DNA from: a methane-oxidizing endosymbiont of Gigantopelta aegis
Lineage (GTDB): Bacteria; Pseudomonadota; Gammaproteobacteria; Methylococcales; Methylomonadaceae
Assembly (NCBI RefSeq): GCF_016097405.1
Contig: NZ_JAEHGD010000001.1
Span: forward strand, 1,086,307 to 1,150,306
Reading direction: 5' to 3'
Length of the DNA stretch: 64,000 nt
Made by a program: the position numbers and the translations under genes. The notes under the pieces were generated by a model. That model was not told the DNA's origin. It worked only from the letters and a program-made list of their open reading frames with translations, and ran no database searches. Shown here piece by piece: positions 17,629-28,786 of the stretch (its first letter is position 1; each line of letters begins with the position of its first letter).

Positions 17629-19518
17629 TCACACTTGCGCCAGATTTCCCTTTTCTTCCAGCCACTTCTTCCGATCCTGGGCGCGTTTTTTGGCCAGCAA
17701 CATATCCATTTGCGCACAGGTTTCATCATCGTCTGTCACCGTCAATTGCACTAAGCGCCGGGTATCGGGATTCATCGTAGTTTCTCGTAATTGAGCGGGA
17801 TTCATTTCCCCTAAGCCTTTAAAACGCTGTACATTGATTTTCCCTTTCAGCTTTTCCGCTTCGATTCGGGCTAAAACGCCTTGCCGCTCGGCGTCATCGA
17901 GCGCATAAAAAACTTTTTTGCCAACATCGATTCGGTACAAAGGTGGCATAGCGACAAACACATGTCCGGCTTCCACCAACACCTTGAAATGCTTGAAAAA
18001 CAAGGCGCAAATCAAGGTGGCAATATGATTACCATCGGAATCGGCATCGGCCAGAATGCAGACCTTGCCATAGCGCAACCCTTCGAGATTTTGCGTATCC
18101 GGCTCTATGCCCAACGCCACAGCAATATCATGAACTTCCTGCGAAGCCATGACCTGTGACGAATCGACTTCCCAGGTATTGAGGATTTTGCCGCGCAAAG
18201 GCATGATGGCTTGAAATTCGCGATCGCGCGCTTGCTTGGCAGAACCTCCGGCCGAGTCGCCTTCCACCAGAAACAATTCGGTACGGGAAATGTCCTGTGC
18301 CGAACAGTCAGCCAATTTACCCGGCAATGCAGGGCCTGCGGCAATCTTTTTGCGAATGATTTTTTTATTGGATTTAAGTCGCTTTTGCGCACTGGCCAGG
18401 ATAATTTCGGCAATTTTCTCACCATCCTGCGGATGTTGGTTCAACCATAAGCTAAAACTGTCTTTAGCCACGCCAGAAACAAACGCCACACATTCCCGCG
18501 AACTTAAACGCTCTTTGGTTTGACCGGAAAATTGTGGATCTTCAAGTTTGACTGACAATACATAATGACAGTGCTCCCAAACATCTTCTGGCGCCACTTT
18601 GACACCGCGCGGCAACAGATTACGAAACTCCAAAAACTCACGCATAGCCTCAGTCAAGCCCGCACGCAAACCGTTGACATGGGTGCCACCTTGCGCTGTT
18701 GGCACCAGATTGACATAACTTTCGGCGACCGTTTCGGGCAAGCTTTCCGGCGTCCATAAAATACCCCACTCGACAGCTTCCGTGTGACTAGAGAAACTAC
18801 CGACAAAAGGGGGATCCGGATAAAACTCAACATCCCCAACTCGATCAAGCAAATATTGCGTCAATCCATTTTCATAACACCACTCCCAGCTCTCACCGCT
18901 GGCTTCATCCTTCAAGGAAATTTTGAGGCCTGAGCATAAAACCGCTTTGGCCCGCAAATTATGTTTCAGTTTTACGAGCGATATTTTGGCTGAATCAAAA
19001 TATTGCGCATCGGGCCAGAAATGAATCAGGGTGCCAGTATTTCGCTTACCTACGGTTCCGATTTGCTCCAAGTCTTGTTGTTTTGCGCCATTGGCAAAAC
19101 GCATTTGATAAACATTGCCATCACGTTTCACCTCCACATCCAACCGCGTGGACAAGGCATTGACGACAGAAACACCGACGCCATGCAAGCCGCCGGAAAA
19201 CTGGTAATTTTTATTCGAAAATTTACCGCCCGCATGAAGTTGGGTCATAATCACTTCAATGCCAGGAATACCTTGTTCAGGATGAATATCTACCGGCATA
19301 CCGCGACCGTTATCGGCAACGCTAACCGATCCATCCTTATACAAAACAACATCGATATTGTCGGCAAAGCCGGCTAAGGCTTCATCAACACTGTTATCGA
19401 CGACCTCCTGTACCAAATGATTAGGGCGGGTGGTGTCGGTGTACATACCGGGGCGTTTTTTTACCGGATCCAGCCCACTTAATACTTCAATCGCGGCCGA
19501 ATTATATTCGTTGCTCAT
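17629..19518 (-). CDS. parE: ParE, DNA topoisomerase IV subunit B
   Basis: ATPase subunit of topoisomerase IV, which decatenates replicated chromosomes together with ParC. The 629-aa protein has the GHKL ATPase site (EVVDNSVDEALAGF, DNGRGMPVD, SGGLHGVGVSVVNALS) and the TOPRIM segment with EGDSAGGSAKQARDR near residue 410 and DADSDGNHI. Its length fits ParE rather than the longer GyrB. parC is not in the window. It is divergent from xseB. Confidence 0.96.
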   Translation of the reverse strand: MSNEYNSAAIEVLSGLDPVKKRPGMYTDTTRPNHLVQEVVDNSVDEALAGFADNIDVVLYKDGSVSVADNGRGMPVDIHPEQGIPGIEVIMTQLHAGGKFSNKNYQFSGGLHGVGVSVVNALSTRLDVEVKRDGNVYQMRFANGAKQQDLEQIGTVGKRNTGTLIHFWPDAQYFDSAKISLVKLKHNLRAKAVLCSGLKISLKDEASGESWEWCYENGLTQYLLDRVGDVEFYPDPPFVGSFSSHTEAVEWGILWTPESLPETVAESYVNLVPTAQGGTHVNGLRAGLTEAMREFLEFRNLLPRGVKVAPEDVWEHCHYVLSVKLEDPQFSGQTKERLSSRECVAFVSGVAKDSFSLWLNQHPQDGEKIAEIILASAQKRLKSNKKIIRKKIAAGPALPGKLADCSAQDISRTELFLVEGDSAGGSAKQARDREFQAIMPLRGKILNTWEVDSSQVMASQEVHDIAVALGIEPDTQNLEGLRYGKVCILADADSDGNHIATLICALFFKHFKVLVEAGHVFVAMPPLYRIDVGKKVFYALDDAERQGVLARIEAEKLKGKINVQRFKGLGEMNPAQLRETTMNPDTRRLVQLTVTDDDETCAQMDMLLAKKRAQDRKKWLEEKGNLAQV

Positions 19519-19632
19519 CTTCTTGGCTTATCTCAGGTTAAATTTCATATATAATAGTCGATTACGCTTGGCATTGAGTTACAGATGCCAAACACTACAA
19601 GGCGACACATCGTACACTAAACATGAATCAAT

Positions 19633-19866
19633 ATGGCAAGAAAAAAGAACACGGCACTGTTTGAAGAATCATTGGCCGAACTCGAACAAATTGTCGAACA
19701 AATGGAGCAAGGCGATTGTTCGCTGGAACAATCATTACAAGCCTTCGAGCGCGGCATCAAACTGACACGCATCTGCCAGAAAGCCTTGCAGGAAGCCGAA
19801 CAGAAAGTACACATTTTATTAGAAAAAGACGGACAACAAACGCTGGAGCCCTATACCCATGAGTGA
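19633..19866 (+). CDS. xseB: XseB, exodeoxyribonuclease VII small subunit
   Basis: Small subunit of exonuclease VII, which degrades single-stranded DNA. The 77-aa protein shows the family signature FEESLAELEQIVEQMEQGD followed by SLEQSLQAFERGIKLTRIC. It overlaps ispA by 8 bp. The order xseB-ispA-dxs is a classic gammaproteobacterial operon. A TATAAT-like -10 at about 19551 lies in the 113-bp gap shared with divergent parE. Confidence 0.95.
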   Translation: MARKKNTALFEESLAELEQIVEQMEQGDCSLEQSLQAFERGIKLTRICQKALQEAEQKVHILLEKDGQQTLEPYTHE

Positions 19867-20755
19867 CGCTTTAAAAAACTATTTAACCGCCTGCCAAAGC
19901 CGGGTAGAATCGGCCTTGGACGCACGTTTACCGGCTGCAAATATCTTGCCGCAAAAACTCCATGAAGCTATGCGCTACAGCGTTCTTAACGGAGGCAAGC
20001 GAATGCGTCCAATGCTGACTTACGCCACCGGCAAAGCTTTGGGATTAAATGAAGATACCCTCGATGGCCCAGCCTGTGCCGTCGAATTTATTCATGTTTA
20101 TTCCCTCATTCATGATGATTTGCCGGCCATGGATGATGACGACTTGCGTCGCGGTAAACCAACGTGCCATGTCGCTTATGATGAAGCGACAGCTATTTTG
20201 GCAGGTGATGCCTTGCAGGCTTTAGCCTTTGAAGTTCTGGCCCATGACGACAGCATCAAAGTGACCCCTGATGCGCGTTTGCAGATGATTACAACCCTGG
20301 CCAAAGCCAGTGGTTCACAAGGCATGGTCGGCGGGCAAGCCATTGATTTGGCCTCAGTCGGAAAAAAGATCAGCCTGCCGGAACTGGAAATCATGCATAT
20401 TCATAAAACCGGCGCCCTGATTCGCGCCAGCGTCAACCTCGCCAGTTTGAGCAAAACCGATATCGACCCTGCAGTCGCCAAAAAGCTGGACCATTACGCC
20501 AAATGTATTGGTCTGTCTTTTCAGGTAAAAGACGATATTCTCGACGAAGAAAGCGACACCGCCACACTCGGCAAGACTCAGGGCAAAGACAAAAACAATG
20601 ACAAACCGACTTATCCGGCGCTGTTAGGCCTTGCGGGAGCAAAAGAAAAAGCCCGCGATTTGCATGAACAGGCGATTGAAAGCCTGGCTGATTTTGGTCC
20701 TGAAGCCGATTTATTACGGGATTTGTCGCTATACATCATTGAGCGCACTCATTAA
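19859..20755 (+). CDS. ispA: IspA, (2E,6E)-farnesyl diphosphate synthase
   Basis: Condenses IPP with DMAPP and GPP to give farnesyl diphosphate for quinones, undecaprenyl phosphate and carotenoids. The 298-aa protein has the first Asp-rich motif HDDLPAMDDDDLRRGKPT near residues 82-99 and the second, FQVKDDILDEE, near residue 220. GGKRMRPML near the N-terminus is the IPP-binding region. It lies between xseB and dxs. Confidence 0.96.
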   Translation: MSDALKNYLTACQSRVESALDARLPAANILPQKLHEAMRYSVLNGGKRMRPMLTYATGKALGLNEDTLDGPACAVEFIHVYSLIHDDLPAMDDDDLRRGKPTCHVAYDEATAILAGDALQALAFEVLAHDDSIKVTPDARLQMITTLAKASGSQGMVGGQAIDLASVGKKISLPELEIMHIHKTGALIRASVNLASLSKTDIDPAVAKKLDHYAKCIGLSFQVKDDILDEESDTATLGKTQGKDKNNDKPTYPALLGLAGAKEKARDLHEQAIESLADFGPEADLLRDLSLYIIERTH

Positions 20756-20877
20756 GCCGATTAAACCTGCAATTTGAGTGAGCTCGCCACTGACTCGACC
20801 ACAGGTTTTCGTTTTGTAGCGCCAATTCCTGACTAAAATACAAGGTATTGAACCACCTTTACTGAACGATTTTAAAG

Positions 20878-22735
20878 ATGACTGTTTCCGAAAAATATCC
20901 ACTACTCGATTCTATCAACTTCCCCGCCGACCTGCGAGCCCTGCCCGCCGATCAACTGCCGCAGGTTGCCGAAGAGCTGCGCCGCTATCTGACCCATACC
21001 GTCAGCCAATCGGGTGGCCATTTTTCGGCAGGACTCGGCACGGTCGAGCTGACGGTGGCCTTGCATTATGTGTTTAATACCCCCTATGACCCGCTGGTGT
21101 GGGATGTCGGCCATCAGGCGTATCCGCACAAGATTTTAACCGGGCGTAAGGATAAGATGCCGACGATTCGAACGTTGAACGGCATTTGTGCGTTTCCGAA
21201 CCGGGAGGAGAGCGAGTATGACGCCTTTGGTGTGGGTCATTCGAGTACCTCAATCAGTGCAGCGTTGGGGATGGCGATTGCGTCTCAGCTTAAAGGGGAG
21301 AAACGGCATTGTGTGGCGATTATCGGCGATGGCAGTATCACAGGTGGCATGGCGTTTGAGGCGATGAATCATGCCGGTGATATCGGCGCGAATATGCTGG
21401 TGGTGTTGAATGATAATGATATGTCGATTTCGCCGAATGTCGGGGCGTTAAATAAGTATTTGACTAAGGTGATTTCGTCGCGCTTGTATTCGTCGGTGCG
21501 GGAAGAAAGCAAGAAGGTGTTGAGTGTGATGCCGAATGTGTGGGAGTTGGCTCGGCGCACGGAGGAGCATGTCAAGGGCATGATTGCACCGGGAACGCTG
21601 TTTGAGGAGCTGGGGTTTAATTATATCGGGCCGATCGATGGCCATGATGTGGAGACCTTAGTGTCGACTTTGGAGAATATCAAGGATTTGTCGGGGCCTG
21701 TGTTTTTGCATGTGGTGACGCAAAAAGGGAAAGGTTATGAGCCGGCTGAGAAGGATCCACTAGCCTATCACGGGGTGCCGGCTTTTGATCCGAAGCAGGA
21801 CTCGCTGCCGAAGGCGGCGAGTGTGCATCCGACTTATACCCAGGTATTCGGAAAATGGTTGTGTGATATGGCGGCGACCGATGAGCGGTTGTTGGGCATT
21901 ACGCCGGCCATGCGGGAGGGTTCGGGACTGGTGGAATTTTCAAAACGGTATCCGGCCCGTTATTTTGATGTGGCGATTGCTGAGCAACATGCGGTGACGC
22001 TGGCGGCAGGCCAGGCGTGTCTGGGAATGAAGCCGGTGGTGGCGATTTATTCGACTTTTTTGCAACGGGCTTATGATCAGTTGATTCATGATGTGGCGAT
22101 TCAAAATTTGGATGTGTTGTTCGCCTTGGATCGTGCCGGTTTGGTCGGACCCGATGGGCCAACCCATGCCGGGGTGTTTGATATCAGCTTTTGCGCTGTA
22201 TTCCGAATATGGTGTTGATGGCACCGGCCGATGAGAATGAATGCCGGCAGATGCTGACAACAGGTTTTGAATACAAGGGGCCTGCGGCGGTGCGTTATCC
22301 GCGTGGTAAAGGCCCGGGTGTGCCAGTAACCGAGGATTTGAGCGCCCTGCCCTTAGGCAAAGCCGAGGTACGTCATCAGGGCGGCCGCATGGCGATTCTG
22401 GCTTGGGGTCTATGGTGGCGCCGGCATTGGTGGTCGGTAAACAACTCGGTGCCACGGTGGTCAATATGCGTTTTATCAAGCCATTGGATGAGGATTTGAT
22501 TCTGTCGCTGGCCAAAAGCCATGACATGCTGGTTACGGTGGAGGAAAACGTCATCGCTGGCGGCGCCGGCAGTGCGGTAAATGAGTTTTTACAGCAACAG
22601 CAAATCCTGATGCCGGTGCTGAATATCGGCTTGCCGGATCAGTTTATCGAACAGGGTAGCCGCGAGGAGTTGTTGGCACTGACCGGGCTGGATGTGGAGG
22701 GTATTCGGCGGCAGATTGAGGCGTTTGGGGGCTAA
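20878..22735 (+). pseudogene. dxs: Dxs, 1-deoxy-D-xylulose-5-phosphate synthase, two frameshifts
   Basis: First enzyme of the MEP isoprenoid pathway (TPP-dependent). The first segment (to about 22190) includes [12 protein letters not shown], the TPP motif [31 protein letters not shown], and [17 protein letters not shown]. The frame changes twice, at about 22190 (in AGCTTTTGCGC, one base short) and about 22408 (near CTTGGGGTCTATGG). The C-terminal part then reads through [13 protein letters not shown] and VTVEENVIAGGAGSAVNEF to RRQIEAFGG. Repaired, the protein has a normal length of about 620 aa. Since dxs is normally essential, sequencing error or a second copy elsewhere should be considered. 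From about 21.05 kb codons are strongly G-ending, unlike the neighbours. Confidence 0.88.
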
Positions 22736-22743
22736 TCGTTCTT

Positions 22744-24011
22744 ATGTTGCCAAACCTTCCTGCGCCACTGTCAGAATTTTTATTGACGACCATTTTTTCA
22801 TTTCTGATTGGGCTTGAATATCATAATTATTTAAAGGCCAATCAGTATCAATTCAGTTTCGGTAGCATCCGAACCTTTTTATTGGTAGGCCTGTTTGGCC
22901 TGTTACTGTATCAACTCAATCCCAATGGACAATTTTTCCTCGCAGGACTCGGCGTACTGGGTTTGTTGTTGGCAATTTTTATTGGCGACAAAGCGCTGCT
23001 AATGTTTTCACCCTGTTGGAAATCATCCTGACCTTTTCAGTTTTTCTGCTCGGCCCGATAATCGTCAATTTTCCATCGTGGTATTTGATTTTATTCAGCG
23101 TTTTGCTAATTCTGGTATTGAGTGAAAAATCACTGATTCATCAGTTTTCCAGGAATCTTGATAACCGTGAAATCATAACCCTGGCCAAGTTCCTGATATT
23201 ATCGGGCGTTATTTTACCGTTATTGCCGGATCGTGAAATCTCGGCATTGATCCCTGTCACTTATTATAAAATCTGGCTGGCGGTCATCATTATTTCCGCA
23301 CTCTCTTATGCCAGTTATTTGGCGCAGACCTATTTGTTCAAGTCACGCGGACTGTTGCTGACAGGTATTTTAGGCGGACTTTATTCGAGTACCGCCGTCA
23401 CGGTTGTCATCAGCCGACGCGCTAAACTGATGAAACAGGAATGGCCCCTCGTTTCAGCCGCACTGATCATTGCAACGGCTATGATGTACTTGCGTTTGCT
23501 AATCATCGTTTATTTATTGAATGATTCTATCGGCCATCAATTATTATTACCCTTCAGTTTGCTTATTGTCGTCTCTTGCCTCGTCGCCCTCGGCCTGTTG
23601 TTTTTCAACCATCAGGAGATGTACAAACATCCCTCTCATACATCACAACACCCTCTAGAATTACCGACAGCCCTCGCGTTTGCCTTCATGTTTGTCGTTT
23701 TCACCTTGATGACCGAATATGTGGCGCAACATTATGGCAATCATGGCTTAAAATTTCTGGCTCTGATTGTCGGCTTTACCGATATTGATCCGTTTATTCT
23801 ATCGTTGTTATCGGGAAAATTTACGGTAGACAATCATGCTATCGTCGCATCGGTTATCATCGCCACGGCCAGTAACAACCTGCTCAAAGCCTTTTACGCC
23901 GTGTTATTTGCACGTAATCAAGCTGTGACAGTTGCCGTCATCTGTCTGATTTTATTGGCTTTAGCTTCTTTTTTCCTATATTTTTCTTGCTCTCTAACCT
24001 ATCTGTCATAA
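22744..24011 (+). pseudogene. MgtC/SapB-DUF4010 membrane protein, one frameshift
   Basis: An integral membrane protein with an N-terminal MgtC/SapB-type domain (FSFLIGLEYHNYL, FGSIRTFLLVGLFGLL) and a C-terminal DUF4010 domain rich in helices (ILGGLYSSTAVTVVISRRAK, FTDIDPFILSLLSGKF, ASNNLLKAFYAVLFA). The frame changes at about 22998: the first part ends MFSPCWKSS, while one frame over reads ANVFTLLEIILTFSVFLLGP into the second part. Repaired length is about 420 aa. Its function is unknown; such proteins are thought to be transporters or to modulate ion homeostasis. Confidence 0.78.
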
Positions 24012-24098
24012 TCCCCAGTTTATTGAAAAAACCTTGCTTTAGCCTCATATTGCAGGTAATGATAAACATACGTTTTAGCTAAACCGAGAGGGCACGCC

Positions 24099-26256
24099 AT
24101 GCACTACAAATATATCCGCTTTTTTGAAGAAATCAGCATCAACGATATTCCTCTGGTCGGTGGCAAAAATGCATCATTGGGTGAGATGTATCAACAGCTC
24201 ATGCCGCAAGGCGTAAAGGTTCCGAATGGCTTCGCCATCACCGCTGAAGCCTATCGTTATGTCCTGGATAACGCTGAAGCCTGGGATGAATTGCATCAAT
24301 TGCTGGACGACTTAGATCCTGCCGATGTTAAACAATTAGCCTATGCCGGAAAACGAGCGCGTGACATTGTTTATTCCGCTGGCCTACCGGATGATTTACA
24401 GACTGAAATTATTGAGGCTTACCAACGCCTTAAAACGCAATATGGTGAGCAACTAAGCTTGGCTGTCCGAAGCTCTGCAACAGCCGAAGATCTACCGACG
24501 GCGAGTTTTGCCGGACAACAAGATACCTACCTTAATATCCACGGCGATGATGTTTTACTGGAGGCCTGCCGACGTTGTTTCGCTAGCCTGTTTACTGATC
24601 GCGCCATCCATTACCGCATTGATCAGGGCTTTGATCACTTCAGTGTCGCCCTATCCATCGGCGTCATGAAAATGGTGCGCTCTGATATTGCAACTAGCGG
24701 AGTCATGTTTTCGCTAGACACCGAATCGGGTTTTCGCGATGTTGTTTTTATCACCGCAGCTTATGGGCTGGGCGAGAATGTTGTGCAAGGTGCGGTCGAG
24801 CCGGATGAATTTTATGTGCATAAGCCTACCTTTAAACAAGGTTTTCGCTGTGTGCTGCGAAGAGTTCTAGGCTCTAAAAAATCAAAATGGTGTACCAAGA
24901 AGGCAATACCCGTGAAGCCACTACAAATATCCCGACATCAAATGAAGAACGCAGTCGTTTTTGCTTATCCGACGCTGATGTATTAAAACTTGCCGACTAC
25001 GCCATTAAGGTTGAAGCCTTATACAGCCAGCAAGCCGGGCATGATAAACCTATGGACATGGAATGGGCCAAAGACGGCATTGATGGTGAATTGTATATGG
25101 TACAAGCCAGACCCGAAACAGTTAATTCGCAGAAACAAGGGACAGTTTTAGAAGAATATCGCCTGACACAACCGGGTGAAATCATTATCAGCGGCCATGC
25201 GGTCGGGACTAAAATTGCGACGGGCAAGGCACATATTATTTCCGACACAACACAATTATCAGAATTTAAAGCGGGTGAAATTTTGGTCGCCGATACGACA
25301 ACACCCGATTGGGAGCCTATTATGAGTATTGCTGCCGCCATCGTCACCAATCGCGGCGGCAGAACCTGTCATGCAGCCATTGTTGCGCGTGAACTGGGTA
25401 TCCCTGCAGTCGTCGGCTGTGACCATGCTACCGAAGCGATCGCGCCGGGCGAAACCATCACCGTATCCTGCGCCGAAGGTGACAACGGAAAGGTTTATCG
25501 GGGAAAAGTACCCTTTGAAGTCATCAAAACTGATTTAAACAACTTAGCTCGCCCTAAAACCCGAATCATGCTGAATTTAGGCAACCCAGAACTCGCATTT
25601 AAAACCAGTTTCCTGCCTAATGATGGCGTTGGCTTGGCCCGGATGGAATTTATTATCAATGAATACATTAAAGTCCACCCTTTAGCCTTGCTACAACCTG
25701 AAAAAGTCACTAATCCACAAGACAAGCAGCGTATTCAAAACCTAACCCGGCACTACGGCAGCGGCGCCGAGCTATTTTATTCAACGCCTATCCGAGGGTG
25801 TCGGTACCATCGCCGCGGCATTCTATCCCAAACCCGTTGTGGTGCGAATGTCCGACTTCAAAAGCAATGAATATGCTGCCCTGATCGGTGGCCGTGACTT
25901 TGAACCCCAAGAAGCCAATCCCATGATCGGTTTTCGTGGCGCCGCCCGCTACACCCATCCGGCTTACGAACAAGGCTTTGCTTTAGAATGCGCGGCCATG
26001 AAACGGGTGCGAGACGAAATGGGATTAAACAATGTTATTTTGATGATACCGTTTTGCCGCCGTCTTGATGAAGCGCGACGGGTTATTGAAAAAATGGCTC
26101 AGCTCGGCTTAAAACAAGGCGAAAACAATCTGGAACTCTATGTGATGTGTGAAATACCCAATAACGTCATTCAGATTGATGCCTTTGCCCAATTATTTGA
26201 TGGTTTCTCCATTGGATCTAATGACCTGACTCAACTGACCCTGGGCGTTGACCCCC
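24099..26256 (+). pseudogene. ppsA: PpsA, phosphoenolpyruvate synthase, frameshifted and 3'-truncated
   Basis: PEP synthase turns pyruvate and ATP into PEP for gluconeogenesis. Landmarks are the N-terminal ATP-binding domain (VGGKNASLGEMY, AVRSSATAEDLPTASFAGQQ), the phospho-His site GGRTCHAAIVARELGIPAVVG and the C-terminal barrel ([27 protein letters not shown]). The frame is lost at about 24875 (after ILRR-like VLRRVLGSK) and at about 25780 (TTTTATTC). After GVD at about 26251 the sequence becomes an IS3-family terminal repeat, and the remaining ~90 codons are not found on the far side of the element. Three separate lesions indicate a dead gene, though the two frameshifts could be read errors. 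Confidence 0.9.
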
Positions 26257-26304
26257 TATGTCAACATACCTGTCGCCTAGGAAATTTTAAATCAGGAGAC
26301 AAAA

Positions 26305-28640
26305 ATGAGCGTATTTAGCCAAGAATTTAAAGTACAATCAGTAGAAAAAGCATTATCCAGAAGACCAGAACAATCGCTAAAGCAAATTGCAGTTACTTTA
26401 GGTGTGGGTTACTCCACACTTCAAAAATGGATTCGGTTAGCTAGGGGCTGTTGCCATTTCACATAGGTAACCATAAAAAGGCGCAAGCCAGAGCGATAGA
26501 GCCTTCAAAATTTCGTTTGAGTTTGTCATATCGCGTGGCGATCGCTCTGAAATGCTTAAGTCTTGCAAACACATTTTTCAACGAGATGGCGATATTTGTA
26601 GAGACACCAATCCATTTCATCATTTCCCCGAGTTGAATTCTTTTTTCTTGGGATAACAGGAACAGCCCCTTTGTCTTTAATTTGAAGACGTAATGCTTCA
26701 CTGTCATAGCCTCTGTCAGCAACTATATAGTCACCTTTTTGGGAGCTCTGCAACTAATTTCGGTGCTTCTTTACAGTCATGAACTTCGCCGCCTGTCACT
26801 GAGAAATGAATAGGAAGACCACAGGCATCAACGGCCATATGAATTTTACTGGTGTTCCCGGCGACAGATTTCCTATCGCTGTTTCTTGTTCACAGGCCGC
26901 ACCACTACTATGCTGATGTGCTTTCACAATACTCCCATCAATAAATTCCCATTCCAGGTCTGGATCAACAACCAAGGCGTTAAAAATACCCATCAGTTTT
27001 TCTTTACGAGACCAGTCATTGAATCGTTTATATACCGCATTCAATTACCAAAAGCCGTGGGTAAATCTCTCCAGGGACAACCTACTCGCAAGCGATAAAA
27101 AATACCTTCGACTGTTTTTCGAAGACAAGGTTTGTCATAAATTCCCATTTTCAACATAATTATCTTCAGTTTCTCCCAAAGTTCATCCGTAAGCAGTTGT
27201 CGCGGCATAGTTTGCTTGTTTTTGAGTCAAAATAAACAATCTATGTGGCGGAGTTATTGAATTTCAAGGGGATTTTCAAAACGGCAACAGCCCCTAAGAA
27301 AAATCAACTCGAAAAAACAGAGTCAAACATGTCAAAAGAAAAAAGCCCTCAAGATTGGAATACAGTAGAACGTTTTGAAGCCATTGTTCATTGTCATCAT
27401 CTCACCGATGATCAGGCTAGCGCCTATTGTCGTGAACAAGGCATCTACTTACATCATCTAAATACCTGGAAAGCGGAATTTTTGTCAGAATCTAAATCAA
27501 CAGAATCCGTATATAAACAGGCGCAAACAAAACTCAAACAAGAAAACAAGCGTTTGCATAAGGAGCTAAACCGCAAAGAGAAAGCGTTATCAGAAACAGC
27601 GGCTTTACTGGTGTTATCAAAAAGTGCCAAGCGATCTGGGGGAAAAGGCGGCCGATTAATCGCCTACTCAGATCGCCAACACTACAGCGCACTCATTGAT
27701 GAAGCCGTTGACAATGGAGCGCGGCAGAAATTAGCCTGTGAACTGGTGGGTATATCAGCTCGAACCTATCAGCGTTGGAACCGGGGAGAAGGACTCTCAG
27801 AAGACCTACGACTGCACAATACAGCGCCTGTGCACAATCAATTATCCGAGGCCATCAAGCAAGAAATCATCACCGTGATTAATAAACCGGAATACAGCGC
27901 TTTAACGCCGCATCAAATCGTTCCGAGGTTATTGGATTTGGGCTGCTATCTCGCATCAGAATCAACCTTTTATCGTGTCATGAAAGCCCACAACCAGCTT
28001 AAGCACAGAGCTAAAGGAGCCGCAGGTCAGCATAATAAACCGCAGTCACTCAAAGCCACACAGGCCAATCAAATCTACTCGTGGGATATTACGTATTTAT
28101 TAAGCCCCGTCAAAGGGCAGTATTTTTACCTCTACATGGTGATGGACATCTATAGTCGGAAAATCGTAGGCTGGCAAGTTCATGATGCCGAATCAAGCGC
28201 ACGCTGCTGATTTGATCGAAGATATCGCTCGCCGGGAAAACATCGACAAAAAGCAATTGGTGATACATTCTGACAACGGCAGTCCGATGAAAGGCGCAAC
28301 ATTAAGGGCCAAATTGGTCGATTTAGACATTGCCACGTCGTTCAGCAGACCTCGTGTCAGTAATGATAATCCTTATTCAGAATCGTTATTTAAAACAGTC
28401 AAATATCATCATACCTTTCCAGAAAACCCTTTTAAAACATTAAGCGAAGCCAGGAACTGGGTTGAAGCTTTCGTTTGTTGGTTCAACAATGAACATCAAC
28501 ACAGTGCGCTCAAGTTTGTAACACCCAACCAACGCCATAACGGCTTAGACAGCGCCGTACTCGAAAAAGAAAACGAGTCATCGAGCAAGCAAAAAGAGAC
28601 AATCCAGAGCGATGGAATGGACGACAAACACGAAATTTAA
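26305..28640 (+). pseudogene. IS3-family transposase, interrupted and frameshifted
   Basis: Starts at ATG 26305 behind CAGGAGA with a helix-turn-helix domain (SLKQIAVTLGVGYSTLQKWI). It is interrupted at 26443 by the IS5-type copy and resumes in frame at 27297 once the TA duplication is removed. A second HTH, a coiled linker, then the rve catalytic core follow (YSWDITYL, VMDIYSRKIVGW, HSDNGSPM, SFSRPRVSNDNPYSESLFKTVKYH). A one-base frameshift at about 28195 separates the first catalytic Asp from the second. The copy cannot make an active enzyme. Confidence 0.85.
26444..27294 (-). mobile_element. IS5-type element, copy 3
   Basis: An 851-bp copy of the same element as at 5.4 kb, with GGGGCTGTTGCC termini and TA duplicated at 26442-26443 and 27295-27296. 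The transposase frame is broken by several homopolymer changes (near 26575, 26740 and 27045, and in the GATTTCCTATCGC region at about 26870), so it looks inactive. It splits the transposase gene of the IS3-family element. Confidence 0.9.
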
Positions 28641-28786
28641 CGCCCATTGGCCATGTTTATCTTAATCCGGATAAGGAAAATTTCAACACAACAGAATGTC
28701 AAGCAGCTTAATAAAATTCATTTCGTAAATTATTGCAAAAAATGCGACAGGTTGGTTGACATTTAGCGCTGATCACGGCAACCTAT

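Larger units (their letters stand above)
26259..28761 (+). mobile_element. IS3-family element inserted in ppsA, itself split by an IS5-type copy
   Basis: Terminal inverted repeats TGTCAACATACCTGTCGC (26259-26276) and GCGACAGGTTGGTTGACA (28744-28761) match at 16 of 18 positions. Without the nested IS5-type copy the element is about 1.65 kb. No target duplication is evident and the 3' end of ppsA is absent on the right, so a deletion probably followed insertion. It is bounded on the right by an IS4-like element. Confidence 0.8.

Noticed and set aside
22185-22195. Programmed frameshift in dxs
   Set aside because: No known dxs uses recoding, and a second frameshift occurs 215 bp later; sequencing error or decay is simpler.
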